From: Oikopleura dioica | Lineage: Eukaryota > Chordata > Appendicularia > Copelata > Oikopleuridae | Direction: 5' to 3' | Assembly (NCBI GenBank): GCA_907165135.1 | Contig: OU015568.1 | Span: 12,098,501-12,162,500 of the forward strand | Length of the DNA: 64,000 nucleotides | Shown: one piece after another, positions 45,594 to 56,800 of the stretch | How positions within the stretch are numbered: the first letter of the stretch is position 1 | Layout of the letters: each line of letters begins with the position of its first letter | Position numbers and translations under genes: made by a program | The notes under the pieces: model-generated | Databases searched by the model: none | Told to the model about the DNA's origin: nothing | What the model saw: only the letters and a program-made list of their open reading frames with translations

Positions 45594-47517
45594 CTACTTG
45601 GCGCCCCATCCGAGCCAGCCGCCAAGTCTTCCTGTGATTCCTTTAGCTTCGGCGGACTGTTTCTTCTCCACTTTATCTTCGAGATTCGGGAAGTCAAAGA
45701 CTAAATTGACGGTGAGACGCATTCTAGAGGTAAAAGAAGCGAACCTTTGTCTCCGGCGATGTCAAAAAGTGTCGCTTTCGCGGGAATCGGCTTCAACGCA
45801 GGAGGGAATTCAATTGTCCCGAATTGAGCGCCGAAATCGCTGAGATTCTTGAGCACGTTTTCTTTGTCGAATGAGCTGTCTGAAATTTTTCGGTGAGGGG
45901 AGAAGGCTCCTGTTCCCGAATACCTTTTTGAGTAGACTGAGTTGCGGGGAGTACAAGCGCAGCTTGAATTGAAGAAGAGAATGATTGAACTTGAGAGGAG
46001 ATCGATGAGTGAAGAGTTCTGGTTGCTTCGCGTTTCGGCTCCGACGCTTCAAGACATTGACGAGCTTTGAGAGTCAATGCGCCTGCTTCTTTTAGTTTTC
46101 CCATTTCAAACGCCTTTCAAAATCGTTGAGCATCCGTGATCTACTTAAGATTTTACCTGTTGGGATTGGTAGTATCTACAGGCAGCCAAATACGTGTTCT
46201 TTTCTGAGTCGAGCTCATCTCCAAGCTCAGAGTTATCAGCTTCGTAGCATTTCTTGATGAATTCAGAAATATACTGGACAGTTTGCTCGTAAACACGAGA
46301 GAGCTCGTTCATTTTCGATGCGTTTGAGGCAATGATTCCATATCGACCTGAAACATGTTAAAAAGAGTGCGTCGAAAAACGCCTTACCGAGTGTAACTTC
46401 CAACTTGATATGGTTCAAATAAAGGAAAAGATCATTCTGCGGTGTCTGACCCTTTTCAATTACAGTTCTATGAGCAGCATCAAGTCTAAGCTCCCCTTTG
46501 ACTGTGTCGATCGCTTCTCCAGCTTCCATCAGCATTTCTACGTATTTATCCTGAAGCTCTTCCGCAGCAATATCGCCGATCCCATCCATGAACTCGCGAT
46601 AATTGAGCAAAAAGACCCGGACGGACTCGTTTTTCACTGCAATCTTTCTTCCACGCCACTCGGTTACGTTCAAATTTTCCGATTCTTCTATTTTCAACTT
46701 GGCCAAGTGCTCCGAAACTTTTCCATCGATCAGCTGGTTGCCTTTGCCGATAAAGTCCTGCATCTTTGCTCCATCGGATGACTCGTTCAAATTGTACTGG
46801 CAGTAGCGGAGAGAAGGCTCGATCTCTTGCGACGCCTTGGAGTACACTTCTGCTTCATCAGCTGCTAAAGTTCCAGCGAGAGAATTGTAAATCGTTTGCG
46901 CGGATTTGAACTTGGCAAAGCAGACAGGCCAGTCTTGCTGCTCGAACGCCCAAGTGGCGGTGATAAATGCACAGTAAGCTTGGACTTCGAGTGTTGTTCG
47001 CGAGTCGCATTGATCAGCAATAGATTCGAGGAGGGATGTAAGTTCGTTAGCTTTCTTGGAAGCTTTTCGGAGCTTGTTGCGCATGTGATGCCGAGAGCGA
47101 GCTCCGTCGTCGTGCTAGAAAAAAAAGGTGTAAAAATTCATGACTGCTGTTCGTTTACCTTGAGCTCCATCGAGTAGGCCCAATCCTGCTCGATTCCCAT
47201 GATGCATAAGTGGACGAAAAGAGCATTCTGCTTCGCTTCATATTCAGTGACTTTTCGAGGCACAACGCGTTTCTTTTCGCCCTGGCGAAATTTCAGAAAC
47301 TTGCGAATTCGTCGGCAACGGTTGTTGCAGTAACGACGGTAGCGCTGATAATCGCGGTGACGGAGACCATGTTCTTGCTGAGCGGCTTTGAGCATTTGGA
47401 GGACTAGCGGTAATTTATCAGCGAGAGAACAAAATTTAAGAAGTTACCTGGAATATTGTAGAGTTGAATTTCCTCAGCTTCTGCATCTTCAACGACTTGC
47501 ACCTTCTCCGCTGTCAT
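45594..47517 (-). CDS. SRP68: Signal recognition particle subunit SRP68
   Basis: ATG 47517 preceded directly by an acceptor-like TGTCCTTTAG, compatible with spliced-leader addition. The start reads MTAEKVQVVEDAEAEEIQ, and after a 44-nt intron VLQMLKAAQQEHGLRHRDYQ with RYRRYCNNRCRRIRK, the RNA-binding SRP68-RBD hallmark. Tetratricopeptide-like helices follow (CAFITATWAFEQQDWPVC). The C-terminus contains FPPALKPIPAKATLFDIAG and, after the last intron, VFDFPNLEDKVEKK (human HVAFPPLEDKLEQK), ending GWLGWGAK. This last segment is the SRP72-binding region. Final TAG at 45594. The last intron has an early false acceptor; the one used (TCAATTTAG) is fixed by the family alignment. Functions in co-translational targeting to the ER. 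Confidence 0.92.
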
Positions 47518-47685
47518 TCTAAAGGACAGAGATAAGGATTTTTCAGCAGATTTACCGATAGATCCTCAAGTTCGAGCGTAATCTTTCCCGTTATCGCGAA
47601 CGGTTTTGATAAAATCTAAGGCGCCCTTGAGTTCGGTGGCAGAGTAAGTTCGAAAATTTGTTTCAATCATTACTGAGCATTAAAA

Positions 47686-48285
47686 ATGAATTACGGAGCA
47701 TTAAAAAGAGACTCGAGAAGCCGAAAAGAGTACAGTATGATCTTGAAGATGCAAGCTCTTTTGGCCGAGCTCGGCCAGAATCGTCAAAATGGAGATGTTT
47801 TCTACTTCTCCAGAGATTATCCCGGATTCCGAAGATATGCTCGAAAAGAAAACGACGTTTCGATTTTGATGACAGACTACGTATTTGCTGCTAAATTTCT
47901 CTCAATTTTGTACAGAAAACAAAGTCCACCCGCTATTGGAACGAGGTTCATCACTGACAACCGGATGAAAATCTTTATAAAACACCTTGAACAGCTCAAG
48001 AAAATTTCGACTATTATCGGCCGAAGCAAAGAAAAACTCCAAAATTTTGGCGAAAAAGTGGAAAATTTGATCAAAACCAAGTTGCCCAAAGAAAGCACTA
48101 AAATTTGCCCAATTTGCTTAGCGACCTACGATAGTGAAAATAAGCAGCATTTCTGCTTGTCATCTTGTGGTCATCTCTTTTATACTCCGTGCTTCAACAG
48201 GCTGGAAACTCTGAGGCGACCGATTGGCAAGAAAGATGTTACAAAAAGAAATAGTGTCAAACCTTATCTTGAAACTCATTTCTAA
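47686..48285 (+). CDS. Probable RING-type zinc-finger protein
   Basis: Intronless ATG 47686 to TAA 48285, 199 aa. About 140 residues of helical, basic N-terminus (RDSRSRKEYSMILKMQALL, FIKHLEQLKKISTIIGRSKE) of unknown family are followed by ICPICLATYDS, then CLSSCGHLFYTPCFNRLE. This gives C-x2-C, C-x-S-x-C-G-H and a further Cys like a RING finger, but the last C-x2-C pair is absent, so either a 3' exon is missing or the finger is degenerate. The ATG lies 16 bp from a small minus ORF (MIETNFRTYSATEL, ATG 47670) and 169 bp from the SRP68 start, so the two genes share a bidirectional promoter. Confidence 0.55.
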   Translation: MNYGALKRDSRSRKEYSMILKMQALLAELGQNRQNGDVFYFSRDYPGFRRYARKENDVSILMTDYVFAAKFLSILYRKQSPPAIGTRFITDNRMKIFIKHLEQLKKISTIIGRSKEKLQNFGEKVENLIKTKLPKESTKICPICLATYDSENKQHFCLSSCGHLFYTPCFNRLETLRRPIGKKDVTKRNSVKPYLETHF

Positions 48286-48673
48286 AAGCTCAGGTATTTT
48301 TCGTATAAAATCAGTGAATTAATTCGTAAAATTAAGTATGCGAGTCAACTTCAAATCGTCTCACCAGAAATGGATTTTCAATCGACATGGCATAGACTGC
48401 ACATAAATACCCTCCTGTAAAAATTTATTTAACTTAAAAATGTACATTTTCTATCTAAACATTGTGAATATTACTGTTTTGTATATCCTTCTAAATGTAA
48501 CCGAAATAATATATGACATGTCCACTTGATAAGTTGTTTTGGCACTTATTCGTAAAAAAGGGGTCAATTTCAATAAATATTAATTTATTTGAATGAAGGC
48601 ACACGCTTGTTTTTTGTAGCAGCAATTATACAAAAAAGAAAAGCTTGAAACTGATAACTGAAGGTTTTTGAAG
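48286..48673. other. Convergent 3' spacer
   Basis: 388 bp between the RING-like gene (plus) and the kelch gene (minus). AT-rich with AATAAATATT near 48572; no gene found. It might contain a last exon for the incomplete RING finger but I see none with matching cysteines. Confidence 0.35.
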
Positions 48674-51600
48674 TTAAAGATGAACGTAATTGAAGAATAA
48701 GGATTTGAGCAGTGAGAAGTGCGTCTGTTGGAGGCCAGATAAATTTGGAGATACTTTGAAGTCGGGTATTTCTCGTAGCTCTTCGAGTTTTGAATTGAAA
48801 ATATCGTAAGATAATAGAAGACTGTCCCCTCCCCAGCGAGGCGTTCCGAGGAAGTTTAGGGTAGGAGTTTTCGCATTGCTAGAATGTCTTTTATTTACGA
48901 TTCGGACTTGAAACTTACCTTAGACTTGGAAAGACAAATGCTTCAAGAGGGAATGTAACTTGCTTCAAAAAAGCATATTCTGCGAGTAAGCAAACATCCG
49001 TCTTAGAGACACAATCCTGTGACGATTCTTGAGATGTAGCCAAGGGTTGAGGGAAGAATTTCGAGGCTCTTTTCATTTTTCCATTTTCTCTCGTAATCGG
49101 CAAGTTTCCAGTCAGCACCAATTGCTCCAAGCTGAGGTCAAGCTTTGTCGCCGTTGAGATTGAGAATAAACTGCTGTCACTTCTGTTCGAATAGAGGTTT
49201 AAACCTTGTTGGACGTCGGAGAATGTTTGGAATGATAATTTCATCGTTTGTGGCAAGATTCGCGAGGTCATCCTTTTTGTGCGTTCCAAGTGGTACAAGT
49301 GTGATCAACTCGTCTGGTTCCAGGGATGAGATTTTGCAAGCGTTTCGATGTGGATATTTCCCGCCAATTACGAGCAAGTAGAGGGCATCTGAACTGATAT
49401 GTGTGCGTATGGTTCTTTGGCGCCTCTCAACCGATTTTCGCGAAAAGAGATCCACCAGGCACAAGTTCGCGCCCGTGTGATGCTCTGCTCTGATAATTGG
49501 ACAGCTGAAGTGCTCCCAGCTGTCTGAGTTCTTGCTGTGTCGGCAACTGTAGAAGTCAGAAATATATTCATTCCAATCGATTTTAGAACATGAGAAGCGG
49601 ATAAAGTCCATACCCTTGGCTGGCCCTTCCTCACCCGCGGAGTACTTGCCGTAACCGCCAATGATGTAGATAAAATCTCCGGCGCTCTGGAGTTAGGTGG
49701 CGAATTTGTTCAAGGTTTGAACAAAATTATCTTCATAAACGAGCAATCGAAAATATTGCCACCTTTCCTGATGATGAACTGTTTGAACTCCCGCATTCCA
49801 CACCCTTCTTGGCAAAGCAGGGAGCGAAAACCACACAGCATACGTAACAGAATATGCCCAAACTGACTTTTTGAGCTCTCCTCCGAAAAATATCAGCATG
49901 GTCCCGAAATCTGACTGTAAAGGCACCATATGGCCAGCATCGCCGGGAAAGTTCATGTCGGGAATTTCAGTAATGAAGTTGAAATCTTGGTAATAAGGGC
50001 TTTGTTGATAGATACACGGCTTGTTTATTGAATTTCGCGCGACCAAAAAGATTTTTTCGGGAAATCGCGGGTTCGATCTGAAACCATTCTCACCAGAAAA
50101 GAGTGCATCCCAGCACTTCACCGTTTCAAGACCAAGTTCATCCATGAGCCAGGACCAGTGCTCATCATTTTTCCAATTTTTCGGGGGCGTTTCAGTCACA
50201 TAAGTCGACATTGACGTGACAAGGCGTGAGTAGTTCTCGTCGTCGTCACTCATATTTGCGTCAAGCCACTTTTTAACGCCGGAAATGATCGCACGGTCGT
50301 CAAGAATATAGAGGGTAGTCCTTCTAATGATCCTGCGGAGAAGAGTCTCGCTCAGCTGCACCCATAAACGAGATTCGATTGCTGAGGTGAAATGAACATC
50401 TATGAAGTCGTAGAGGCGATCAGTGTTGAATACGGGCAGTTCGAAGATTTCCTTCATGCCGATAATATATAGGGCAAAGTCAGGATCGGTTTCGTTTTCG
50501 CAAAAGGTCTCAATTACTTTTTCCATAACCCTCGGCTCCAGTAGAAATACTCCAAGACTAAAGACCTGTAGATAATCATGAATCGTTTCTGGAATGCGAC
50601 CTTCTTTTATGTCAACAGCTACTTTGACCGCCTGGCTGTCAAAAAGTGGCAGTTCGACTTCCGTTTCGTTCCAACATCTCCTTGCCCAATTGAAATATTG
50701 AATTCCAGTGAGCGATTCATTCGGCAGCGATAAAACGCAATCGGAACAAATGACAAACGTGGTTTGGACTTCCCCCTCTACGTCTTCGTAAATATCGGAA
50801 ACGCAATCAGAGAAGGTATCTCCGTCTGAGTCATATTCTAGCAACTGTTTCTTTTCAACTTCTTCAACCCTGTCGATGTGTCTATAAATTCGTTCGTTAA
50901 CTTTCGCGACATTAGAGATATCCTCATTGTTGATTTCAACATAAAGGATGCCTGCTTCATTTTCATTCCTCTCTCCTCTCTTTTCCTCAAGTGCTGGAGT
51001 CGGACAGTAGTAATTTTCATAATTCAACGGCCAAACAGCAAACGAGCCATTCATTGACTCATCGAACGCGCACCACCAGGTTCCGATCAGCACGGCGCCT
51101 CGAAAACTTCCCTTATACTCGATGGTAAGGCCTGTGCTGAGGTAGTTTTGCGAGAAACGGAAGTTTTCACGTCGGAAGGCAGTGCGAGGGTGTATTGAGA
51201 ACGGCTGGTCTGCATCAATTCCCAGGCCGATTACTGAAGGGATGAACTGGAATCTAAAACCAACGGTTGAAAGATAGAACTTCAAGTGAGTTTACCTGGC
51301 TTTTATCTCTGAGTGCCCAACATCAATCATTTCTCCATTATCCAACGACCTACCAAGCGCAAATCCCTTGTATTCAATAAAATCCTGATAAGCAAGCAGC
51401 GCCATTTCAAATGGAACGAAAAACGCTTTTGGCGGAATTTCAAGCGCCGCTGATTTCACTTCATTTTTACACAAACTTCTAAAGCCAGGGAGCATTCGTG
51501 TTCGATAAGCAGCAATGATATTGATGACGTTGAGGTCGTAGTTTTTCAGATTATAGTTGAGGAGGAAATTAAGGGTGTCTTTCACTTCGGTTGGCAGCGA

Positions 51601-52043
51601 AAATAGTCTTTTTACTTCTGCCTTGACTTTTTCAACAGCAGCATCAGGTGGAATAGCGGGATCGAGAAGCTTGTCTACTAATTTTCCAGCGGCTAAAAGA
51701 GAATTAAGTCGAAAGAAATAAGCTTTTCCAAACCTAAATTAGATCTTTTTAAAAATTCGAATCGTTTTCCAAAATACTCCAATACTGTCAACATAAACGC
51801 GTCGTGTCCGTAATCATAGCTCGTTTTAGCCGGCTCATTTGGATCTGGCAGCTTTTTCCTCACAGACAGAATCAAGGTGCTCATTTTGATAAAGTAATCT
51901 GCCGGGTCGTCCATGGTCAGCATCATTCGCTGCTCATATCTGTTCGCTTCTCGTCGAGGAAACTTTGTTCCGATGCATGAGAGGAGATAAGAGAGCTCAT
52001 TTTTAAATCGGTCTCGGATCCCAGAGTCGATTGATTGCCGCAT
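48674..52043 (-). CDS. BTB-BACK-kelch protein with long helical N-terminus (divergent)
   Basis: ATG 52043, directly after an acceptor-like TTCACCTAG. The first about 250 residues are helical and unknown (RDRFKNELSYLLSCIGTKF, LLNYNLKNYDLNVINIIAAY). Then comes YKGSFRGAVLIGTWWCAFDE. Next is a divergent BTB core (TTFVICSDCVLSLPNESL) and a BACK-like region (ALYIIGMKEIFELPVF, LLRRIIRRTTLYILDDRAI, ISGVKKWLDANM). The C-terminal half has kelch-like blades, recognised by DFIYIIGGYGKYSAG and LYLLVIGGKY. BTB-BACK-kelch proteins are usually Cullin-3 substrate adaptors; here the BTB sequence is weak and the extra N-terminus unusual, so adaptor function is uncertain. Ends at TAA 48674. Confidence 0.6.
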
Positions 52044-53326
52044 TCTAGGTGAAGAAATACCATTCCATGAGAAAATGACACTGAGGTTCTTGATCTAACA
52101 AGAACTCATAAGGACAGAATTCGTATTTGAACAAGAGGCAAATTCCCTGTCAATCAGGATTACAGTCTTAAGCTCTTTGCTCGTACGAACTTGAGAAGTT
52201 TCTCAAGAAGCTGTAAATCAACAAATAATTCTGGAAGTTCCAACTTTTGAAGCATCTTTCCCAACCCTTTTCGCAGTCAATAAAAATCGAAAAGCCAGTT
52301 CTATCGGTATCGAAGAAACAGTACACTAAGCGGAAAGTAGGTTTATTTGATCGGCAGCCGTCGTAATTCGACAAGATTGGCAAAGTCACCGCGTTGTTAG
52401 TTTAATACCTACTACCTTTCTTCTATTCCGGAAGTTGCAAAAAAGCGCAGCCACCAAAGATCGCGCGTGAGTTGAAAGGTAGCTCAAACTTCACTCAGTG
52501 CGCTCCAGTCGTATTTGGTGTTCACACGTCGCGCACGCGTTTTTTACTTTTTTCAAAATTACACTTCCTCAAAACACAACCGTGCCATAATTTTCAGAGC
52601 TTTTTACGAAACAGAGTCACATCATACACTGGTAAGAGCTTTCAGAGAAACCCCAACCGATAGATACCTAACCCTTTAATCTAATCTCGGACTTATATCG
52701 TGAAAAGGCTCCTTTACAATCGTAAACCCTCCACCTGATGATATTCCAAGCAAGAAAACTATTGTACAGCAAATACAGCACTTCAAAGAAAATGAATTTT
52801 GTAGAAAAAAAAGGAAAATCAATAAAGTCCGACTGCAATTAGAACAGTCGTCTCTAAATTAAAAAGAAAACACGGCCCGTCCATAAAGTAAATCAAAGAT
52901 AATTAGCCCTGCAAGTGATTAAATCACTCCTTCAGACAAACCTGGACTTATAATTATCCCTCAATTTATAGGGCCATTTGAAGATGAATCTTTCTGGAAT
53001 TCGCATTTTGAGAAAGTAGACGGTTTTTCCTGATTTTGAGCGGCAACTACGCTTGAATCAGTCCCTGTTATTGTTTCCGAAATATCTTAGATGCACCTGT
53101 CAAGACATATCAAATGGATATGCAGTTTAAAGTGCTTATGCTTATCGCTTGATTGCTCCGATCAAAATAAGCAGAATCTAATGCGCGTGTTGAGTGTGTG
53201 TTCCAGACGAGAAATTACTCCTTTCCTCCCCTTTATTTTCATTCATTTTCAATTTAGAGAGAAAATTGAACGGAGCGAAAAAACGAGTTTTTCATACGAG
53301 AAGAAAGAAAGGAAACAGTTGAAATC
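52044..53326. other. Intergenic region
   Basis: 1.3 kb between the minus-strand kelch gene and a small plus ORF. An open frame at 52168-52389 (minus) lacks an ATG and any family match. The rest is AT-rich, presumably divergent promoters. No RNA gene recognised. Confidence 0.4.
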
Positions 53327-53503
53327 ATGGAAGAGAACGACTTTCAAATCGACTCGCTTACAGCCCTTGAAAATTTGGTTCAAGAAGTTGGGTAAGATTC
53401 TGGATCAAAATTTGCTCAGGGCTAATCTCCTTTCTTCAGTAAGGACCAAAATCATCCCTGGCACAAGATCGAGGAGGTGTTTGAAGACTTCCCAGATTAC
53501 TAG
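53327..53503 (+). CDS. Possible 42-residue two-exon acidic small protein
   Basis: Exons 53327-53391 and 53440-53503 (129 nt) flank a 48-nt GT-AG intron and close at TAG. The peptide starts MEENDFQIDSLTALENLV and ends FEDFPDY; it is acidic. The ATG context (AAATCATGG) is good and AATAAA signals follow at about 53582 and 53665. I do not recognise a family. It resembles SEM1/DSS1 only in size and acidity, not in sequence. Confidence 0.35.
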
Positions 53504-53806
53504 GCTCAGTTAACTGATCTAATCGTGATCTTCATTCTTGGGGCTCAAGAAAGATTGAAGATGCAAATTCTCTCGATGAAAAAATAAAATAACTCTCTGC
53601 TCAAGCGTACCTCAATCATTCCCTCCCTATAATTGTAAATCTACTGTATTCACCCCGAGAAAAATAAAAACAAAACTGTTCACGTTCTTGTTCGTTCTCG
53701 AGTTTATGAATTGCACCTTTTTTGGAAACAAGGGAAAAATGAATAAATTATCACAAGAATGAGCAGTAAGGTAAGATACAGTTACAGTAACGAAAGGAGA
53801 ATTTGT
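53504..53806. other. Convergent 3' spacer
   Basis: 303 bp between the small plus ORF and the DENND6 stop; AT-rich with two AATAAA motifs on the plus strand. Nothing else seen. Confidence 0.4.
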
Positions 53807-56800
53807 TCACAATGTTGTAGGCTGCGGCATTTGAAAAATTTTCTGCGTGTCGTAAGGTAAACAATCTAGCATAATAGTGAATGATTTTAGATCACTAAAA
53901 GCTACCTTTTAAATGTTCCATTTGCAAGATAACACCATTTTTCAATCTAAAAAGCTTAAGCTGTTCCAGATCTTTGACTTTCTGCTTCATTTGTAAGAGT
54001 AAATCCATTATTTCAACTTCAGTCTTGTCCTCTGCCCAGCCGAGAACGTCTGCTTCAGACGTTGCTTCTGCGTGTAATTCCTAAAGCAAGTTACAATCTG
54101 TCCACTAGAAACAGTCTCTTTACCAATATCTTGTCTCTCATTTCAATTTTCTTTCGCTCCAACCATCCGAAGAAATTCGGTCTTCTGAAAAACTCCCGAT
54201 ACAGTGATGTCCAGTCGCCAGTTATTGACGATGTCAATTGGGGTCCCGATCGACTCAAGCTTTGTAGAAATGTTTTCACCTAAAAGAATTGATAGGAAAG
54301 GGGAAAGTAAAGAGGGGGAACTTCGAAAGGATGAGGCGGAGGAGGAGGTTTAAAAGGGTCGATTTGCTTTTTCAATGGCATAAGCGAGGAGATGTATCTT
54401 TCCAGGGGAAACTCAAAGCTTCTCGTCAGCGTTGCGAAATATCTAAAATTCGTGAACAGAGGGCCCTTGGATTAGACAACAAACCTTCTGATCATTGCAG
54501 AAGCAACTTCAGGTGGCCTTCTGGTGTTACTTAAAACATTCTTCACGACTTTTTCTATGCTGGCCTTGTCCTTGTCCAAATAGCCAGTATGTTTTGAAAA
54601 GAAGCCAGGATTGAGTTCGAGCGTTTTGATCTTGTCCAGAGATTTAGTCTTCTTGGACATCTTGTCGTTCAAACCACCGCATTTCAAAACGTGTGGCCAC
54701 TAGAAAAAATGTGTGGGTTTGAGAGAGTGAAATAGTCTTTTACCTTGGTAAGAGTTTTGCAGAAAAATGGATTCGTGACGCCAAGCATAAGCCCTTGGCG
54801 CCGTTTATTTTGATCGGTTGAACTGTCGGAATTATTGGTGAATGGCTGCGTCAGATCTTTGAAGTCAGAGTCGTGGATAGTAAAGTAAGGCCGCATTTCG
54901 TTACAGTAATGAAACGGCCTTATGAGTGAGGTAAGCCCTAGAACAGCTTGAGAGCACTGCTCAGGCGTCGCAGAGACGACCAGAAGTGGCTCACCAAGAA
55001 GAGTTAGCTCCCAAAGAACACCAAGATGATAGAAGGCGGTGTAGAGAGGACGGTAGAGATCGAGATCGGATATTTGAGGAATAAGAGTTGTTCCGCGGCT
55101 TGGAGCCATTGTCGGAAGGAGTTGATTGGACTCGACGGAGCTGTAGATTCGATTTTATTTTTCGAAATCAAGGAAGATAATATCTCACCGAACAGTTTGC
55201 GCCTCTCCGTACGCTGGCAATCTGACTCGCAGAACACTTCCTAAAAAGGGCAACTCCATCGTTTCACCCGCGATGGGACTGGGCCATCTATTAACCGCAG
55301 CCGCCATAGATTCTAGTGCCGCTTCTCCTTTGGAAAAGAACTCGGGCGCGGTGAGATCGATAATGTGTCGGAACAAGTTGTGGAATGGTAATTGAGATAG
55401 GATGATAACTGCTTTTTGATAAAAGCCACGGTGGATGCTTGCATCGCGTACTTGGCGGAAAAAGGCAATGCCGGAGAAATGACGAGTTTCTGGCTCGAGG
55501 TAACGCTCGGACTCGTTGCGTAAACGCTTGTGGATTTTTAACACGGTTGGATTTGTTTCTTTGCTGTGAAAGGGGTTTATTTTCAGAATTAATGAGGTAG
55601 CATCAGCTCTCGCTATGAAACATTTGCAAGGAATGTCTAAGAAGCATTTTATATACTAAATTTTGAAAACTGAACAGGCTATTTAGAATACAGTCGGAGT
55701 CCAAAATAAGGGACACCAAGATAAGGGACTTTTTGGCTCAAAATGCCGAAAATCAGCGGCAGAAAAAAATCCAATTTAAGGGACTTTCTGAGATTAGTAA
55801 GCTCTTTCGGTTAGCTGAGAGCCAATAAATGGTATCAATAACCTTGATTTCAATCAGTTTTGCCGCAAACTGAAGTGATTTCCCTTTCAGTATATGGTTT
55901 CCTCTTTCAAAAATGTCATAAAAGCCACAAAAACAATGACTTCAGCTTATTTTGCCGCAAAAAATATATTTTGAAAAAATTTGGCAGCGACATATTTTTT
56001 GCTTTGATGACCCAATTTAAGGGACTTTTTTCAAAAATTTTGGAGCAAAAAAAGTCCCTTATTTTGGACTCCGACTGTAGCTGTAAAAATTTTGGCCTTC
56101 CGGACCCATATATATGCCCAAAACATCTAAGAAATTGTGATAAGAATCGAACCTTTTCTTATTTGATAAAAACTGGTTTGTTCCCGATTATTTCAACCCT
56201 TTCCTTTGACGAATAGCAAGTCTTATAAATAGGGTCCACGCTCAAAAAATAAAACTTTTTAAATATTGCTTTTGAGGTCTTTTCATCAACATAAAAGATG
56301 AAGATCTCGAAGAGCTGAGTAAAACAAGCTAAATTTCAACCCGAAATGAAAAAGGGTTGAGGAGTTATGAAGAAAAAACACCCAAAAAACCATGAAGAAC
56401 GGCTCTTATAAAATTTTAATTAACACAGGCGAAATCGTAGCCCTTTTTTAACCCCAAATCGACCAATTTATTTTTGGAGGATGAAGTTTTTTCCCAGCAA
56501 TCCCGTAAAAATGGCCCTAAAAAGGCAAAAATCAGCGGCGCGCAGCTCGCTCAGCGCGCGATGGCCTAGGGGCATCGCAAGGGTGGCCACGTCGAAACTT
56601 CTTTAAAAATCCATTATTTTACAAATAAGGATAATTACACTAATGAAATTAAATAAAATCTTAACTAGAAATCAAATGAATAAAAAATAAACTCATAATA
56701 AAAATTTTTGAAAAATAAAAAAAGAAGTATTTCTTTATTTTTGTAAAGACCATAATTATATAAAATAAATGAACGATAGGTCTAACGTAAAATACGGGTG

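Noticed and set aside
45394..45843. 149-codon plus-strand ORF over the SRP68 3' end
   Set aside because: Overlaps the well-supported SRP68 C-terminal exons and has no recognisable protein features.
52168..52389. 73-codon minus-strand ORF
   Set aside because: Starts at GTG, no family match, and no splice link to the kelch gene was found.
53327..53503. Proteasome subunit SEM1/DSS1
   Set aside because: Similar only in length and acidity; the conserved SEM1 tryptophan-acidic motifs are absent.
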